A stretch of 64,000 bases of DNA from Pieris napi (taxonomy: Eukaryota; Arthropoda; Insecta; Lepidoptera; Pieridae). Made by a program: the position numbers and the translations under genes. Under the pieces are notes generated by a model, which was not told where the DNA came from, ran no database searches, and saw only the letters and a list, made by a program, of their open reading frames with translations. The stretch covers positions 6,180,501 to 6,244,500 of the forward strand of contig NC_062238.1 in assembly GCF_905475465.1 (NCBI RefSeq), in the 5' to 3' direction. Position 1 is the first letter of the stretch. Each line of letters starts with the position of its first letter. Positions 35,156 to 48,400 of the stretch are shown here, piece after piece.

Positions 35156-35161
35156 AATAAA
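35156..35161 (+). promoter_or_regulatory. Poly(A) signal of NPL4
   Basis: AATAAA 41 bp after the TAA stop. A second AATAAA overlaps the stop codon itself (35114-35119) and is less likely to be used. Confidence 0.5.
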
Positions 35162-35262
35162 GATTTATAAACGTGATAACGATATAACGACTTATACAGA
35201 ACAAATGAAATAGTAGATTTGCCAACGAAGCAAAAGTGGGTATTTTTTGTGATTCACTACTT

Positions 35263-35630
35263 AATTTTGACGTGATAACGTCTTTAAAATCGTTTTAGTC
35301 GGGTGACATGTTCAAAAACTTGTGTCACACCAAAACCTCACGAGCGCGATCGCAGGTATAACGAGAGAGAGACGGACCGATCTCCCGTCTCATCTCGAGC
35401 GCTGCCAGTCATTCCGTGAATGTATGAAGAAAAATGTATATCATAGTCGAATAAGTAAACTTGTCATTTTACACCCGAAATTTATCATCAAAAGTGTGAA
35501 TAAAACGATAGATTTAATTATAAATCTGAAAAAATTGTTATCTTCATTAATTCCTTACTTCCCAAAAACTTATATCACCAATAAGACGTTATCACGTAAA
35601 CATCTCGATCGTAAACCTACTTTACAAACA
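35263..35630 (+). mobile_element. Non-autonomous element related to the GACGTGACAACGTC family
   Basis: Starts TTGACGTGATAACGTCTTTA; the inverse AATAAGACGTTATCACGTAA lies near the right end, followed by ATCGTAAACCTACTTTACAA, a diverged form of the tail of the elements at 3477 and 5384. The interior differs from those copies. Confidence 0.55.
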
Positions 35631-35953
35631 ACCAATATTTTTTTATTTATAGATAGAATATTTTCTAAATCATGGTATGTCACATTGGAAAACCAATGTG
35701 GTTTGCAAAATATAAATAAAACCGCTGAAAATATATTATAGTATTATTATTTATTTCATTATCACTACTTGAGGCAGACATCATTTTAAGTATTATCTTA
35801 AATCTTAATATCAACAAACAATATCAAGATAATGTTTTTGAGGGTGTGAAAGATTTTATCTAATTAGAACACAGATGCAGGGGTTAAAATGTAAAATAAG
35901 ACGAGAATTTGCCGCTCCGTTTTTGCAACATTCATTGTTTTTTTTTTCTTTTT

Positions 35954-36051
35954 CACACAATTGACCTAGTCCCATGCTAAGCTGGTGAAGCTTGTGTTAT
36001 GGGTACTAGGCAACGGAAATACATATATATTATAGATATATAGACATATGT
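35954..36051 (-). mobile_element. SINE copy 3, truncated
   Basis: Matches the 3' body of the SINE at 2156-2410 (GACCTAGTCCCATGCTAAGC, 'gggtactaggcaacgg'). The tRNA-like head is absent, the usual 5' truncation. Confidence 0.8.
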
Positions 36052-37563
36052 TATATAACCCTATATTACTGTCTGGAGAATTTTTAAAATCATTTCAGTA
36101 GTTTCAAGGAGATATCCATTACTAACAAAAATCATTATTTTGGTGTAGAAAGTATAGACTGTAGAGTGTACATATGCAAATAAGTTACTTCAAGTTGTCA
36201 CTAGGACTTACCTCCTAAAAAGGGCACATATGATTTGCTGTTTAACGACGTCAACGAATTACCTAGGTTAACGGAGCTTTTTTATTGTCCGTTGAACTGA
36301 TAAAAGTTCTGCTATTTGTGTCTACAACATTAATTAAATTTTCATGAGGTAGTTCTTTAGCTTTTTTTATAATTAATTTCTTATGTTTGTTCTTATTTCG
36401 TGTGTGATTTTAGTCGTTGATTCAGAATCACATGTTAGTACAGGATTGTTATTTTGTAAATCAATAAATATATATACTGCGGGAATTTCTTGAGAATTCT
36501 GAACGGTTACTTCTTGTAGCAGTAGGAATAAACCCAAGATATACTTGATTTTTTAAAATTAATATTGAAAAATTGTTCCCAGAAACAACGCAATGTAGAT
36601 TGAAGAACTCGTGATTTTTACGAAGAGCATCACCGGTCTCCGCTCGGACCTATTTTTGTACCCAACGTTGTTTGGACCTTTAGCCGCTAGCATTTTATAT
36701 TTCGTTTAGGATTTGTACCGTAGAGAAATTCCGTTTTCCTTTCCTATCCATAAGTTAATGTAAATAAATTTTAGTTTTTAATTTTAAACGTTATTTTTTT
36801 GAATGTCATTTTGAAAATATTGGCATATTTGTGCATACAAATGGTGTGCAAATATGCCTCATAACTGAGAGGACTAGAAACTTATATTTTTGTCATATAA
36901 CTATGCTGATCATGTGTACTGCGCTTCAAGATTTGAAACAGTTGAGAATGTTTCTTTCAAATAAAAAAAAAATCCACTTAAACACTTATTTAAATCGCTG
37001 ATTTATGACACAAATTTGGTTTGTTGGTTGAATCTATATTTGATATTTATTTTTGGTATGAGAATGAAAAAAAATTGTTTCTTAAAGTGCAGTGTAGTAT
37101 CTCAATGTATGTATAGTTAGGAGCAGCGCTTGCGAGCGTTTTATATGAGAGAATTCACATAAATACAGTGTGCTGAGGACACAATTTTGTGTTTTATTAT
37201 AGAAAAAAAATATTTATGGTGCAGTGTTTTACCTTATAAATTGCTTTTAATGATCAATAAATTCAATATTAAAAAAAAAAGATAAATTCATGGAATCTCG
37301 TCACGTAGTAGGAAAAATTTAGTTTTAAAATGTTTGCTGAAATTCATTCAAATCAAATTGAAAAATTAACAATATAATGATTTCGATACATTACAAGTTA
37401 AAACATGGCCGCTTGACTAACATAGACCAGGCTAGATTTGTGTGCCTAATTCACAACCAAATATCCTCAAACATGTAGGAACTGCCTTCTAAACTGAAAC
37501 ATCGGGTTCAATTTGGTTCAGAAATTGGTCTATAACAAGACCTCGTGTGTTTCATTGATCATT

Positions 37564-37760
37564 TTTATTTCTTAGACAAGTAGGTGATCAACCTGTCTTG
37601 TGCATGTCGTCGATTTTTGGAATTGAGAGACATGCCGGTTTCCTCATGTTTTCTTTCGCCGCACGAGTGAGTGTTAGCGCATGTAAGTCCATTGAAGCAC
37701 AGCCGGGGATCGAACTTACGACCTCGAAGACAAGCGTCGCATGTTAACGTATGCACGAGA
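37564..37760 (-). mobile_element. Second SINE family, copy 1
   Basis: On the minus strand: a promoter-like head with B box (GTTCGATCCCCGGCTGTG), then CAATGGACTTACATGCGCTA, 'gaaagaaaacatgagg' and GGTTGATCACCTACTTGTCT. A rearranged copy is at 63183-63495 and a degenerate one at 54836-55012. Confidence 0.7.
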
Positions 37761-39413
37761 GGCCAACACCGCTTTATTATTACAAAATGCTTTTCTTGCC
37801 AGATAAAAATAAAAAAACCAAATTGGTGTTTTGTAAAAATATTTATTTAATATGTACAATTTTGTATCTAAGCAGCAACAGGGACATTTACAGCAATCAA
37901 AAGCCACAAGTTTTAACAGAGAGCCTACGTTAAATTTATTGTTTGAACACCAAAACAAATATCTGCTTTACTGTAATGCCTACGAAATTTGGATTAAGAC
38001 CCAGAGTGTTTGTAATTACGAAATGTTCTTAGACTAATACAACGGATGACAACTATTTTTTGCTAAAACAACAGTATCTAAACTATTATCGGCTACGTTT
38101 TTACATACATTATTCAATATATGTACTTACTATAAGTGCCCAAAGATGAACCTTTAAACCTGTCTACGTGTAACATTTATACACGAAGAACTAGATTTTC
38201 GTAAACCTCAACGCAACTAAAATTTATCCGATATAAGTCCGCTTATTTTTATTTACAACTTTTTCAAACTTTTTTGCGGACTATTCTCTCAAACAAACAC
38301 ACAATTAACAGCCTAGTGCATTATTAATAAATGTAAAATAATTTTGCCTAATCGAATGCTTAAGACAAAACTTTCAGTAATATTAATAAATATATTGTTT
38401 CAACCACCTATGGTTAAGGAAGAAATTTCCAGAAACATTCATCGCTTATTATTTTTTTTTCAATTCATTTATAGCGACACGCTAGGTTAAGCATTAAAAA
38501 TTGTAGCTTTGCCAGCCCCTTGTACGGAAATTGTGGTGTTTATAAAATGATTACGAGCACTAGTCTAAAACACAAATAGTCGTACACATTATAATCGATA
38601 TCACATCGCATAGTCTAATAATAAAAATATACATGTCGCTCAATATAATTACAATTTATATACAAGTGAGCCCACACACCGCTCCGATATTAAAGTGAGC
38701 TCAGATCAAATTACAACTAAATTCAAAATCACTGACTCCTATATACACCCCGTCATGTGTATATAAAAAGGAAGATTATAAGTATAATACAGGTAATGTA
38801 AACCATTCTAAAAGGTAAGTGACCATTTTTTTATTTTTTTCTAATGCAAATTTAAACATCAAATTGATTAAAACTAAATACTTCGTAACTGTTTATCATC
38901 GGTATATACGATTTCTATAGATAATTCATGCTAATAGACTTATAACATATCTTATTTATGTCATATTACAAACAATAAACAGTTGACAAAGTAGTAATAG
39001 CTCTATTTTGTACCACTTCATTAAACAAAAGAAAATCATTATTACAAAAAAATATTTCAAGTTTAGTAATTCATTGTATCATTTCTTACGCTTCCCGAGT
39101 TCTCTTTTATGTATTCTTATAGTGTATACGAAGTGTTACATCAAAGTGCTGTAATAATTATGAAATACAAATTGCAATAATATTAAAATACTAATTTATT
39201 TAGGGCAATTACACAAATGTTACCGCATTTCGAATCATTACTGAGCCTCTTACAATTTTGTATAATTATATAATAACGAGTTTGCTAATCAATATTATCA
39301 TTAAATTTTCAGTTAATGTACAAACATATTACGACCGCTAAAATTATTTCTCTCCAGTTCTCAAAATTTTAAAGGGTATTTATTACATTTATTGAAGTAT
39401 CTTTAACATACTG

Positions 39414-39419
39414 TTTATT
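39414..39419 (-). promoter_or_regulatory. Poly(A) signal after the distal Atg18 exon
   Basis: AATAAA on the minus strand, 40 bp beyond the TAG at 39460-39462, supporting 39460-39654 as a real last exon. Confidence 0.5.
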
Positions 39420-39459
39420 AGAAATGGTGTAATGCAGTAACATCAGTGACGAAAGTGAC

Positions 39460-42400
39460 CTATTCGGTAGCGGATGTATCGGTGGTAGCGCGCATGGGCG
39501 GGAAATGTCGAGGGTCGCGGATATCATAAGAGCCTCTTGGTGGTGATCCGGCCATTGCTGTGTTTAACTCGTGCTCACGTTCCGATTCTGATAGACCATA
39601 TAAAGGGTTAGTCTGGTTCGAAGGACCTCGTTCTGTTTTTGATGGACCATTATGCTATATGTATATTTATAAATGATTAATGGTTGATGAATGACTTAAA
39701 GTTATAAATTGGCCCAGGTCTACTGAATGAAACGTAAAATCTTTGTGATTCAACAACACCAACATCCAAAGCATTGCTTTGTTGTAGAATTTTTGAGAAA
39801 CTAATTAAAATTGAGGAGTAGAGGTTCGAAAGGAGATTAATTTAATCTTGTTTGATGGAAATTTGTAAATTCACCAAGAAACTAAATATGTACATTTATT
39901 TTTGTTTTTAAATTTAAAGAGTTTTTTCAAACTACACTGATTTTTTTGTATTATCGGTGTTAAGAAAAATAAATGTTATTTAGTGACCCATCTCAACAAG
40001 TGAAAGCATAAATTTAGCTACCGAAGCAAATGATTATGGTGATAATGACATTATTACGAATATAATACGAAAAATTAATTTTTTACAACGCCGTTTACGC
40101 CGCCGCCACCATTAATCTTACATATAAAATAAAACAGGCAACTCAAAAGTAATTTCATTTAAAAATGAATCACCCTGTAGAAGAAATTAACAAAAAATAA
40201 GTGTGTCGCTATAGTTTTACATCGCCTTACAAAATGCTAACAATTGTTACATATACTTATAATTAGATGACAAACCTTGAAACTCGAAAAATCAAGGTTT
40301 TTTAATACTATTACTTTATTATTTTGTACTTTAATTATATTAGGGTTGGATTTATAAATCTTGGCGTTTTTTTTAAATAAACAGAACTAAACATCTAATT
40401 CAAATCACCTTTGGAGTTTTTGAATTCGGTTAAAAATAAACATTGTTTTATTAAGATTAAAATACAATTTTAAATGTTGCTATTTACATTGAAATTTAAA
40501 GCAACGACAATGAATGCGTCTTAAGAAACAAGTGAATCATGAAACGTTAATAAAAACGAACGAAGGTTGACCATTATTTGGAAAGGTATGATACAGACTG
40601 GACTCCACTGATACAAAATTACTCTCTTACAGACGACGCACACAACATAACTATTATCTTGTAAAAGATTTAAGCGTTTATTGTACATATAGCTAGCTCG
40701 AACTTTCATATACTTCTTGATGTACACCGTGATTTCGAAAAGCTTCTAGAAGGCAACATTTCATCGGAGTGAATTAATGAGCACACTTTTTCAATCTACT
40801 CGAGAGTGGCGTGTAACTTACCCTTACTCGTCGTCTCCGGCCGGCACCTGCACCTCTCCTGCCAAACCACACTAACGTACACACAACCACTCTCTATGTT
40901 CTATGGTCCATATTCTATAATTTATAGTTTATGGCTAAACGCATAGACATCAAGTAGGAACCGAGCGTTATATATGATAATTATACACATAGCGACTATC
41001 TTCTAGTAACAAGTCTATATTAGGGCTGTACGCATTTGTCTTTCTATAAAGTCGGTATTCACTCAGGTCATTCTTAGTGTCTATGGTTTTTCCAGTGATA
41101 ATCACTCGATACTCACAGTAGTAACACAAAACAAAACCTATCTCAAAAATAATCCAATTAGGGGGTGAAATAAGATGGGTAGGTTTTTTATATTTTTTTA
41201 TTTATAAACTTAACCTAAGCTCGTGACTATTGAGCGATGATTATGTCTATTCTATCATATCTTCGATCTAAACTTAACTAAGACTTACATAACAGAACAG
41301 TCGTCAGCTCTCGCAAGTATATAACGAACGAGTGCTTAGACAATGCCAGATTCAAAAAACACCAAACAAAGCAAGGAGCAAAGCAGGGGTTGGGCCAATT
41401 CGAAATCCGATACAATTCGTTTTGGTGACAGATCTCTCACCAAGGCTATAAGCACTTTAACCATAGAGATTGGAATTACCTTCTCACGTATCATGTATTT
41501 CTATCCATGATTTAATAATGGAACTGGATACTGTGACCATTCTTTATCCAATTCAAACGTATACGTTGATTGGCTAAACTTATGGAAGTATTTAGGCAAT
41601 CGAACATATTTAAAATGGTACTTATAACCTCGGTACAAGACACGGTCGGACATTGGCGACTGAAAGACTGCAAACCTAACGCGACGACGCGGGAAAGTGA
41701 GGGTTAGGAGAAAACGCTATAATGGACTTGTGGATGGTCATGGTGGTGATGGAAAGAGGCAGATTGGTTATAAAGCTATTTGATATTGAATAGAGGTATG
41801 TGAGTGGATGATACGATACCGACTTGTAAAGTCGGTTATATATTAAAAGGGATAATCGTTTATTAGATATACAGCGTAAACTCTATATAACGACAATCAA
41901 GGGACTGTGCATATTTTGACGTTACAGAAAGTTGTATTAGAAAAAAAAAGTTTATTTCAGACTAGTGTTAGTATTTACATCAAAAAACAATTCTTATTTG
42001 AACGTTATTGCCTATAATCTGTTATTTTCGTCTGACGTCCATTGCTGTACCAGTAATAATGTTGTATTTTTTATTTATTTTATTCATATCTATATATATT
42101 GAGGCATCTTCGCTATAAAGCAAGCAATCCGAATTTGTAAACATAAGAATGGTTTCCTTAGAAAGTTCAGTACGTATGATGCCGACAATCGAGTTTATTA
42201 CGGGCTTGGACAATAAAGTGACAAAAGAAAAAAAATCTGCAACTAAAACAGTACTTTTTAGTATTTAATTGTCGTTATAGAGAATGGTTGTAATCCTATG
42301 TAGAGTGTATCATTGTATGGGAGCGAAGCTAAACTAAAGTTAAATCGAAAGACGTTATATAGGCTTTACACTGTATATGAGGAAATAGTACTTTGGGAAT

Positions 42401-45400
42401 CCAGATCCATCCACTTGTATGGCTAGTTGGAAGTGGTTGACACATCTGGTTATTTAAAGGTTCATAGATAAGGAATGTAATCGGAAAGGAAGTAGAAAAC
42501 ATATAAATTTATAAGTTGGAGCTGGTACTCCAGCTAGGATATGGAGTTTAGTGGGGTAAAGGGAAGGAAGTAATGGGTGAATGTGGTAGGGTGAGTCATA
42601 TACCTGTCACGTCTTCCGGGAGGCGTCCGCGCAGCGCGCCCGCGTAACTGCATCCCGAGGCGACTGCGGGGAACAATACGTCAGCCATCTACGCACTTCT
42701 TACGAGCAACGATCACTAGCCTTTACTTATAAGCCCTTCCACGTTCAACTTTTTAGCTTTTCTTTTAGATACATCTTTACTTCTACTAAGATCTAGCGAT
42801 TGAGTGATTCTTTCTGGTTTACATCTCGTTAGAAGAACAGTTTTTTCAAGAAGTTCTACTTAATTTACTAGCTTCTTCGTTAAGATAATATAGGCTTCAA
42901 ACATATAGCTCGATTTAAGCAATCAAAAATTCTAACGTACCCAAAAGTGATCGTTCCTGGTAAATTTTTTTATAACTTTGTTGACAGATCTTGTGCGGTA
43001 ACATGGCTTGATTGGGGGACTTTAACATACTTATATAAAAGTCGGTTATTTTTAATGATAATTAATTTTGAAAGAAAACATAAGTTCAGAGACGAAGAAC
43101 CTAAATATGCAACAAAAATGACGTTCGGCAAGCGGTGACGGGAAGGAATGGAGAGGACGTTTACGAAAAGAATATTAGACAATGACGAGACAATGTTGGG
43201 CCATGACGTTAGAACTCTAACAAATGTGCTAGAGCCACACACCGGGCCACATAATATTGGCGATGTTCCTTCTTAACATGAATAAGAAGCAAAATAAAAT
43301 TTATTAAATCATTAGTTTAAAACAGTGCTGATTCACTAGTGAGGCAATTATTGTTTGAAATATTTGAGTTGCTAATTTAGTCAGCTTAATTAATTAATAA
43401 GTAATACCACAAGTATTTCAAACAAAATTAGAAATAACACTTTCAAGATTGTAATGTACGGGTGCAGGCAAAATAACTTATAAGATTTTAGTTTTTGCCT
43501 GTACGTTGATATTTCATGACTTAAACAATAATACTGTATAGGATTGACGTTAACTTAAACATTCAGTCTTGTTAAATTCAGTCTCAAGTAACAGAAATAG
43601 ATTAATAGGAACCAATATTCTTCTCTAAAACATTTCATAAAAATCTAAATTTATACTACTTCAAACTTTAAAAACTTTTTGCAAATATAAAGAGTATTTA
43701 TTATAATTTCAGTCGAGCCAATAAAGCTAATTAGGCACAATAACAGTCTTTTCATTCTTATTTCTAGTTTTAAAAAGGCAATATATATCCTTAATATAAA
43801 AAAATCATTTAACTAAACATAGAAACGTCTAAGCCAATTCTGGCCCGTCAATCCTATATCCATTGCATTCGAGGAGTATATCGAATGTTTGTGGGTTACG
43901 CGTATGTGTGTGTGTACGTAAGACCATACCATCGTTAGCGGGTGCTCGTGGCTCCAACAAACTGTGCGTACGGAGTAACGTACACTCCCCGCCTTCGGTT
44001 GGGTCTAACGAGTACACGTACAGAATGCCCTCAGAGGTCGCTACAAGCAGACGTGCTTGACGGGATACGCTGAAATTGGAAACAATCTAGTCAATATCAC
44101 TTAATTTAAGTATTGTTTTTGTGTTATTCATGTGCTTTGGTGACATTTCGACGACTTCTTAATTTTCTCAGTAACTATTTCTTTAATGTTAACGTACTGT
44201 AAACTGGCGACCATTTGGTGATGATGGAGCCAATAGCTGAGCAAATCTTCCTTTTTCAAGGAAGAGATTCTTTTGTTTTAGTGTTTTTCTTTAATTTGTG
44301 GTGGAAGTCAAAGATTGTTCAACATTATTAACTATTATATTACATATATATTTACAACTTAAGTCGTACGTTCTGAATAATGTAACTAAGAGCGAAATTT
44401 GAATATTAAATCCTTATCTTTCAACTTGATGTGGCTCCAGGTTTGCTGAAATGCACTTAAAACGCCTAGTTATCTGAATTATTTTATTTCTACGGATATT
44501 GATTACTGTACCCAGCGGTTTCACTCGTGTTATTTCGGTCATAACGTGAAGTTAGGATACTTAAAGAGGCGGCTCTTCAAGTAATGGACATACAACAAAA
44601 AAACACAAAAATATTTTTTTCAATTCGAACCCCTAGATTCTGAGATTGATATCGTAATAGGGCGCTCTACCAAACAAAATGAACAGCTCAAGCCAAAAGT
44701 TTATCTATTACAAATAAAAATAAACTCTCTTTATAATATCGTAATATATACTGAAGATGTAAGCAGAATTTGATAGGTGATACATACTTGGTGACCGCAG
44801 CAACAGCACGGTACCCAGCCCTGGGTAATTTGGCAGATGCAAAGGCCCGTCCCTGGCTTAGGACATCCGTAACCTGGGCAGGCAGATATACCAAGCCGGC
44901 AGACAAGGTCTGCGACATCCAGTCAACCCAGCCAGGCTCTGTTGGGGAATTGCCTGCTGCGGCGCTATCTTCTACCGCTCTTTCGGCGTTCTCCTGTAAC
45001 CTGGTAGTTATTTGTTAATATATGTTGGGTATTTTTTGCTGTGGTGTGCTTAGAAAAAATACTTACGACGAATAAAATTTGATTCAAAAGTTTTAGTTAT
45101 TATTCTACCTGTTTAACTAAGTTAAACATTCATCTCAGAGATAATATTATTTAATTTATAAAGTAAGACTAATTAATGTTTCAGGTATAAAAAAATCGCA
45201 AAAAACGTTCGTCAAATTTTAATATTGATTTTTAGATTTAGTTTAAATTTGGGATTTATTTTTGCTGTTTTGCCTACATTTTCTTCCTTATTTGTAATTA
45301 CTATGTTCTAATGTAATGTGAGACAGGGCGATCCTTTGTCCCCAAAACTCTTCTCAGCCATTTTGGAGAGTTTATTTAGAAATTTGGAATGGGAAAATGT

Positions 45401-48400
45401 CGGCATAAACATAAACGGCAGACAACTGAACCACCTAAGATTCGCAGACGATTTAGTGATCATTTCAGATAACGCAAAGACGCTTCAAACTATGCTGCAA
45501 CAGCTGACAGAAGCAAGCAAGATAGTTGGGCTTTCTATGAACAAATCTAAAACGAAAATAATGACAAATAGAGAAACTATTATGATACAAATAGGAGGAG
45601 ATACTATCGAATATGTTGATCACTACGTATATTTAGGGCAAATAATATCATTTCATGACCAAATGGATCTTGAGATAGAAAGAAGAGTGTCTAGCGCCTG
45701 GAAGAGATTTTGGTCACTCAAGGAAGTACTTAAAAGTAAAGACTTCCCAATAGTAGCTAAGAAAAAGGTGTTCAATCTATGTATCCTACCATGTGTTACA
45801 TACGGCTGCGAGACTTGGGCTTTATCTCAGAAACATCTTCTAAAGTTGAGAACATGCCAAAGAGGAATGGAAAGAAGCATGGTGGGTGTAACACTGAGAC
45901 ATCGAAAAAGAGCAGAAGAGATCAGATCAATGACCAAAGTAGAAGACATTATAAAGAAAATAAGGCAGTTGAAATGGCGCTGGACTGGGCACATGACGAG
46001 AGATAGCAGGTTGAAATGGACAAAAATAATTACAGAATGGCAACCACGAGATGGAAAAAGGAAAAGAGGAAGACCGACCAAGAGATGGGCAGACGATATT
46101 AAGATAATAGGAGGCACAACTTGGACAAGAAGAGCTAATAACAGAAAAGAATGGAAACAGCTGGAAGAGGCCTACGTGTCACAGGACACGCTGATTACCA
46201 AAAACGGGTCATATGATGCATTAGACTAAGTTTTATTTATGTGTTAGAATTAAGTGTTTTTTTATGTAACTTAAATAATTATTGTTATTACATTGTATGG
46301 GTGTCAGCAATAAAGGCTATTTATTATTATTATTATTATGTTCTAATATAATTGAAGTATAATTGTGTAAAATTTAACGTCATTATTATTATATTTTTTA
46401 AGAATGAATGTGGTTTTAGAAATTATAAATAAATAATGATGATATTTTTGTGTATGCGTCCAGTTTACGAGTTAGATCCCATATTGTAATATAAAGTAAA
46501 TTATCAATATAAAACCAAATAAAATATACATACCTGAACACATGTACAGTCTCCGTATTAGAAGTGGCAGCCAAATAGGCGCCACAAGCGCTGAAGGCCA
46601 AACAGGCGATTGACACGCAGCGCTTCATCCCACGTCGGAACTCATAGAGGCGCGTACGCTCCGGAACTGCGAATACGCGTATAACGGTCCCGCGTTCGGA
46701 GGCGGTGGCCAATCGCCGACCGCACATAGACCACGCTAGAGCGGCTAGCGGGCTATCGTGAGCGCTGATTACACACTTGGCGTTCTGAAATTGTTTATAA
46801 TTAGTATTTATAGTTTAAGAAGCGCGCTTAATTGTTACTTGGTGTGAAGTGCTTTAACAGTAATCAGTATATAAGCATACAAAAAATTGGGGACACACAA
46901 AGTCTTTACGACCAAAATGATTATCCAACAAAATATATTTAAATGTATTAAATCTGTACTTTAGTACTTTACTTAGGTACATAGTATAGTTAATATGTGT
47001 TGTCTTATCTAGCTTGTGATCATGGGTTATTCGCGATTTACGAAAAAACTAAAATAGGTTGGCGCAACATCATATCAACAGTAATTGAGGAAAAACTCAC
47101 AATTAAGACAGTACTTTAAAAGGTAACGTACGTTTGACTAAAAACAGAATAATACGAGGATTCTCTTTGATAAAGTACGTATAAGAAGTAAGACAACGCA
47201 AGATTGATTTCTTTTAGAATATAAAGATTCACATACCAAATGAACAGCATCAAATATCTGCACCTCACCCACGGCGCTAGACCCTGGGTATGCCACGTAG
47301 CAGTGATCAACACAAGGCGACAACGCACACAGACCGCGTGCGTTCGGTGGCGTGTCTCTGATCGTATGAAGAATCTTCATGTCCCGAATGTTGTGAATGT
47401 GGAGGGACTCTTCCAGGCATACTATAAGCCTCTGAAAACAAAAAAGAAATGTTTTACATCTTTGTTTTTATAGCAGCGTTTGACGACGCACTTACATACA
47501 AAAATTCTGTATTGATTTAGCACAATATTGAATTGGGAAGTTAAACTACGCAATACATTTACAAATGTAGTAGATTGTGCATATTACTTGATTTATGACA
47601 AATTATTTTAAGTTGAAGGTAAGCACGCTACACATATTTAAACCTTAGTTAAGAAATGAGAAAAACAAAAAGTTTACATATTAATGTGCTAGAAGCATTC
47701 AAATAATATTAAATAAAATCTCATCTTGCATTTGTTTATTCCATCGTTGCTATTCATTAAATTTAATTGTTAAGAGCCAAATTATATTTTCTATTTCAAA
47801 TTTGTAACTTTTGTTATAGTCAAAGTCAAAGTCAAATCGTTTATTTCAATTAGACCATCTAAAATGGCACTTTTGAACGTCAAAAAAAAAAAAAAAATAT
47901 AAAGATGATTCTAGTTGCCCCTTCCAAAAGGTAGTTTCGTGTGGAGAAGAATGGGCAAGAAACTCCACACTTACTCTTTTAAAATAGGTTTACAATATTT
48001 TGTTACATTTGTTAAATAATTATATGTGAAGACAATGTACTCTTAGAATAAACTACTATACTAAAAAAGTTAGTATACATGTTCCTCACATATTTACAAA
48101 TATCGAAACCGTAGAATATTAACATTAAAGAGTAATAAAAATATTTAAAAAAAAACACAACAAAACAGTGTGTGAGATACAAAAAAAAAATATAATAATA
48201 ATAATTACATTTGTAGCATTAAAGCAAAAAATCAGCAACCAATTTGATTTTGTCCAGGCTATAGAGCCAATCATAGGATTGTCCTATGGAGCAGGACCAG
48301 CATGTTTCCAAGCATTCTTATCTTGAATATAATCATCTAATTTGTAATATGCTTGTTTACAAAGTGTACTTTTAATAAAACATTTAAATTTTCGTTCATT

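Larger units (their letters stand above)
35116..39459. other. Intergenic region between converging NPL4 and Atg18
   Basis: It holds the element at 35263-35630 and SINE pieces at 35954-36051 and 37564-37760. The rest (36060-37560 and 37760-39413) is AT-rich with no coding frame, probably including the 3' UTRs of both genes. Confidence 0.6.
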
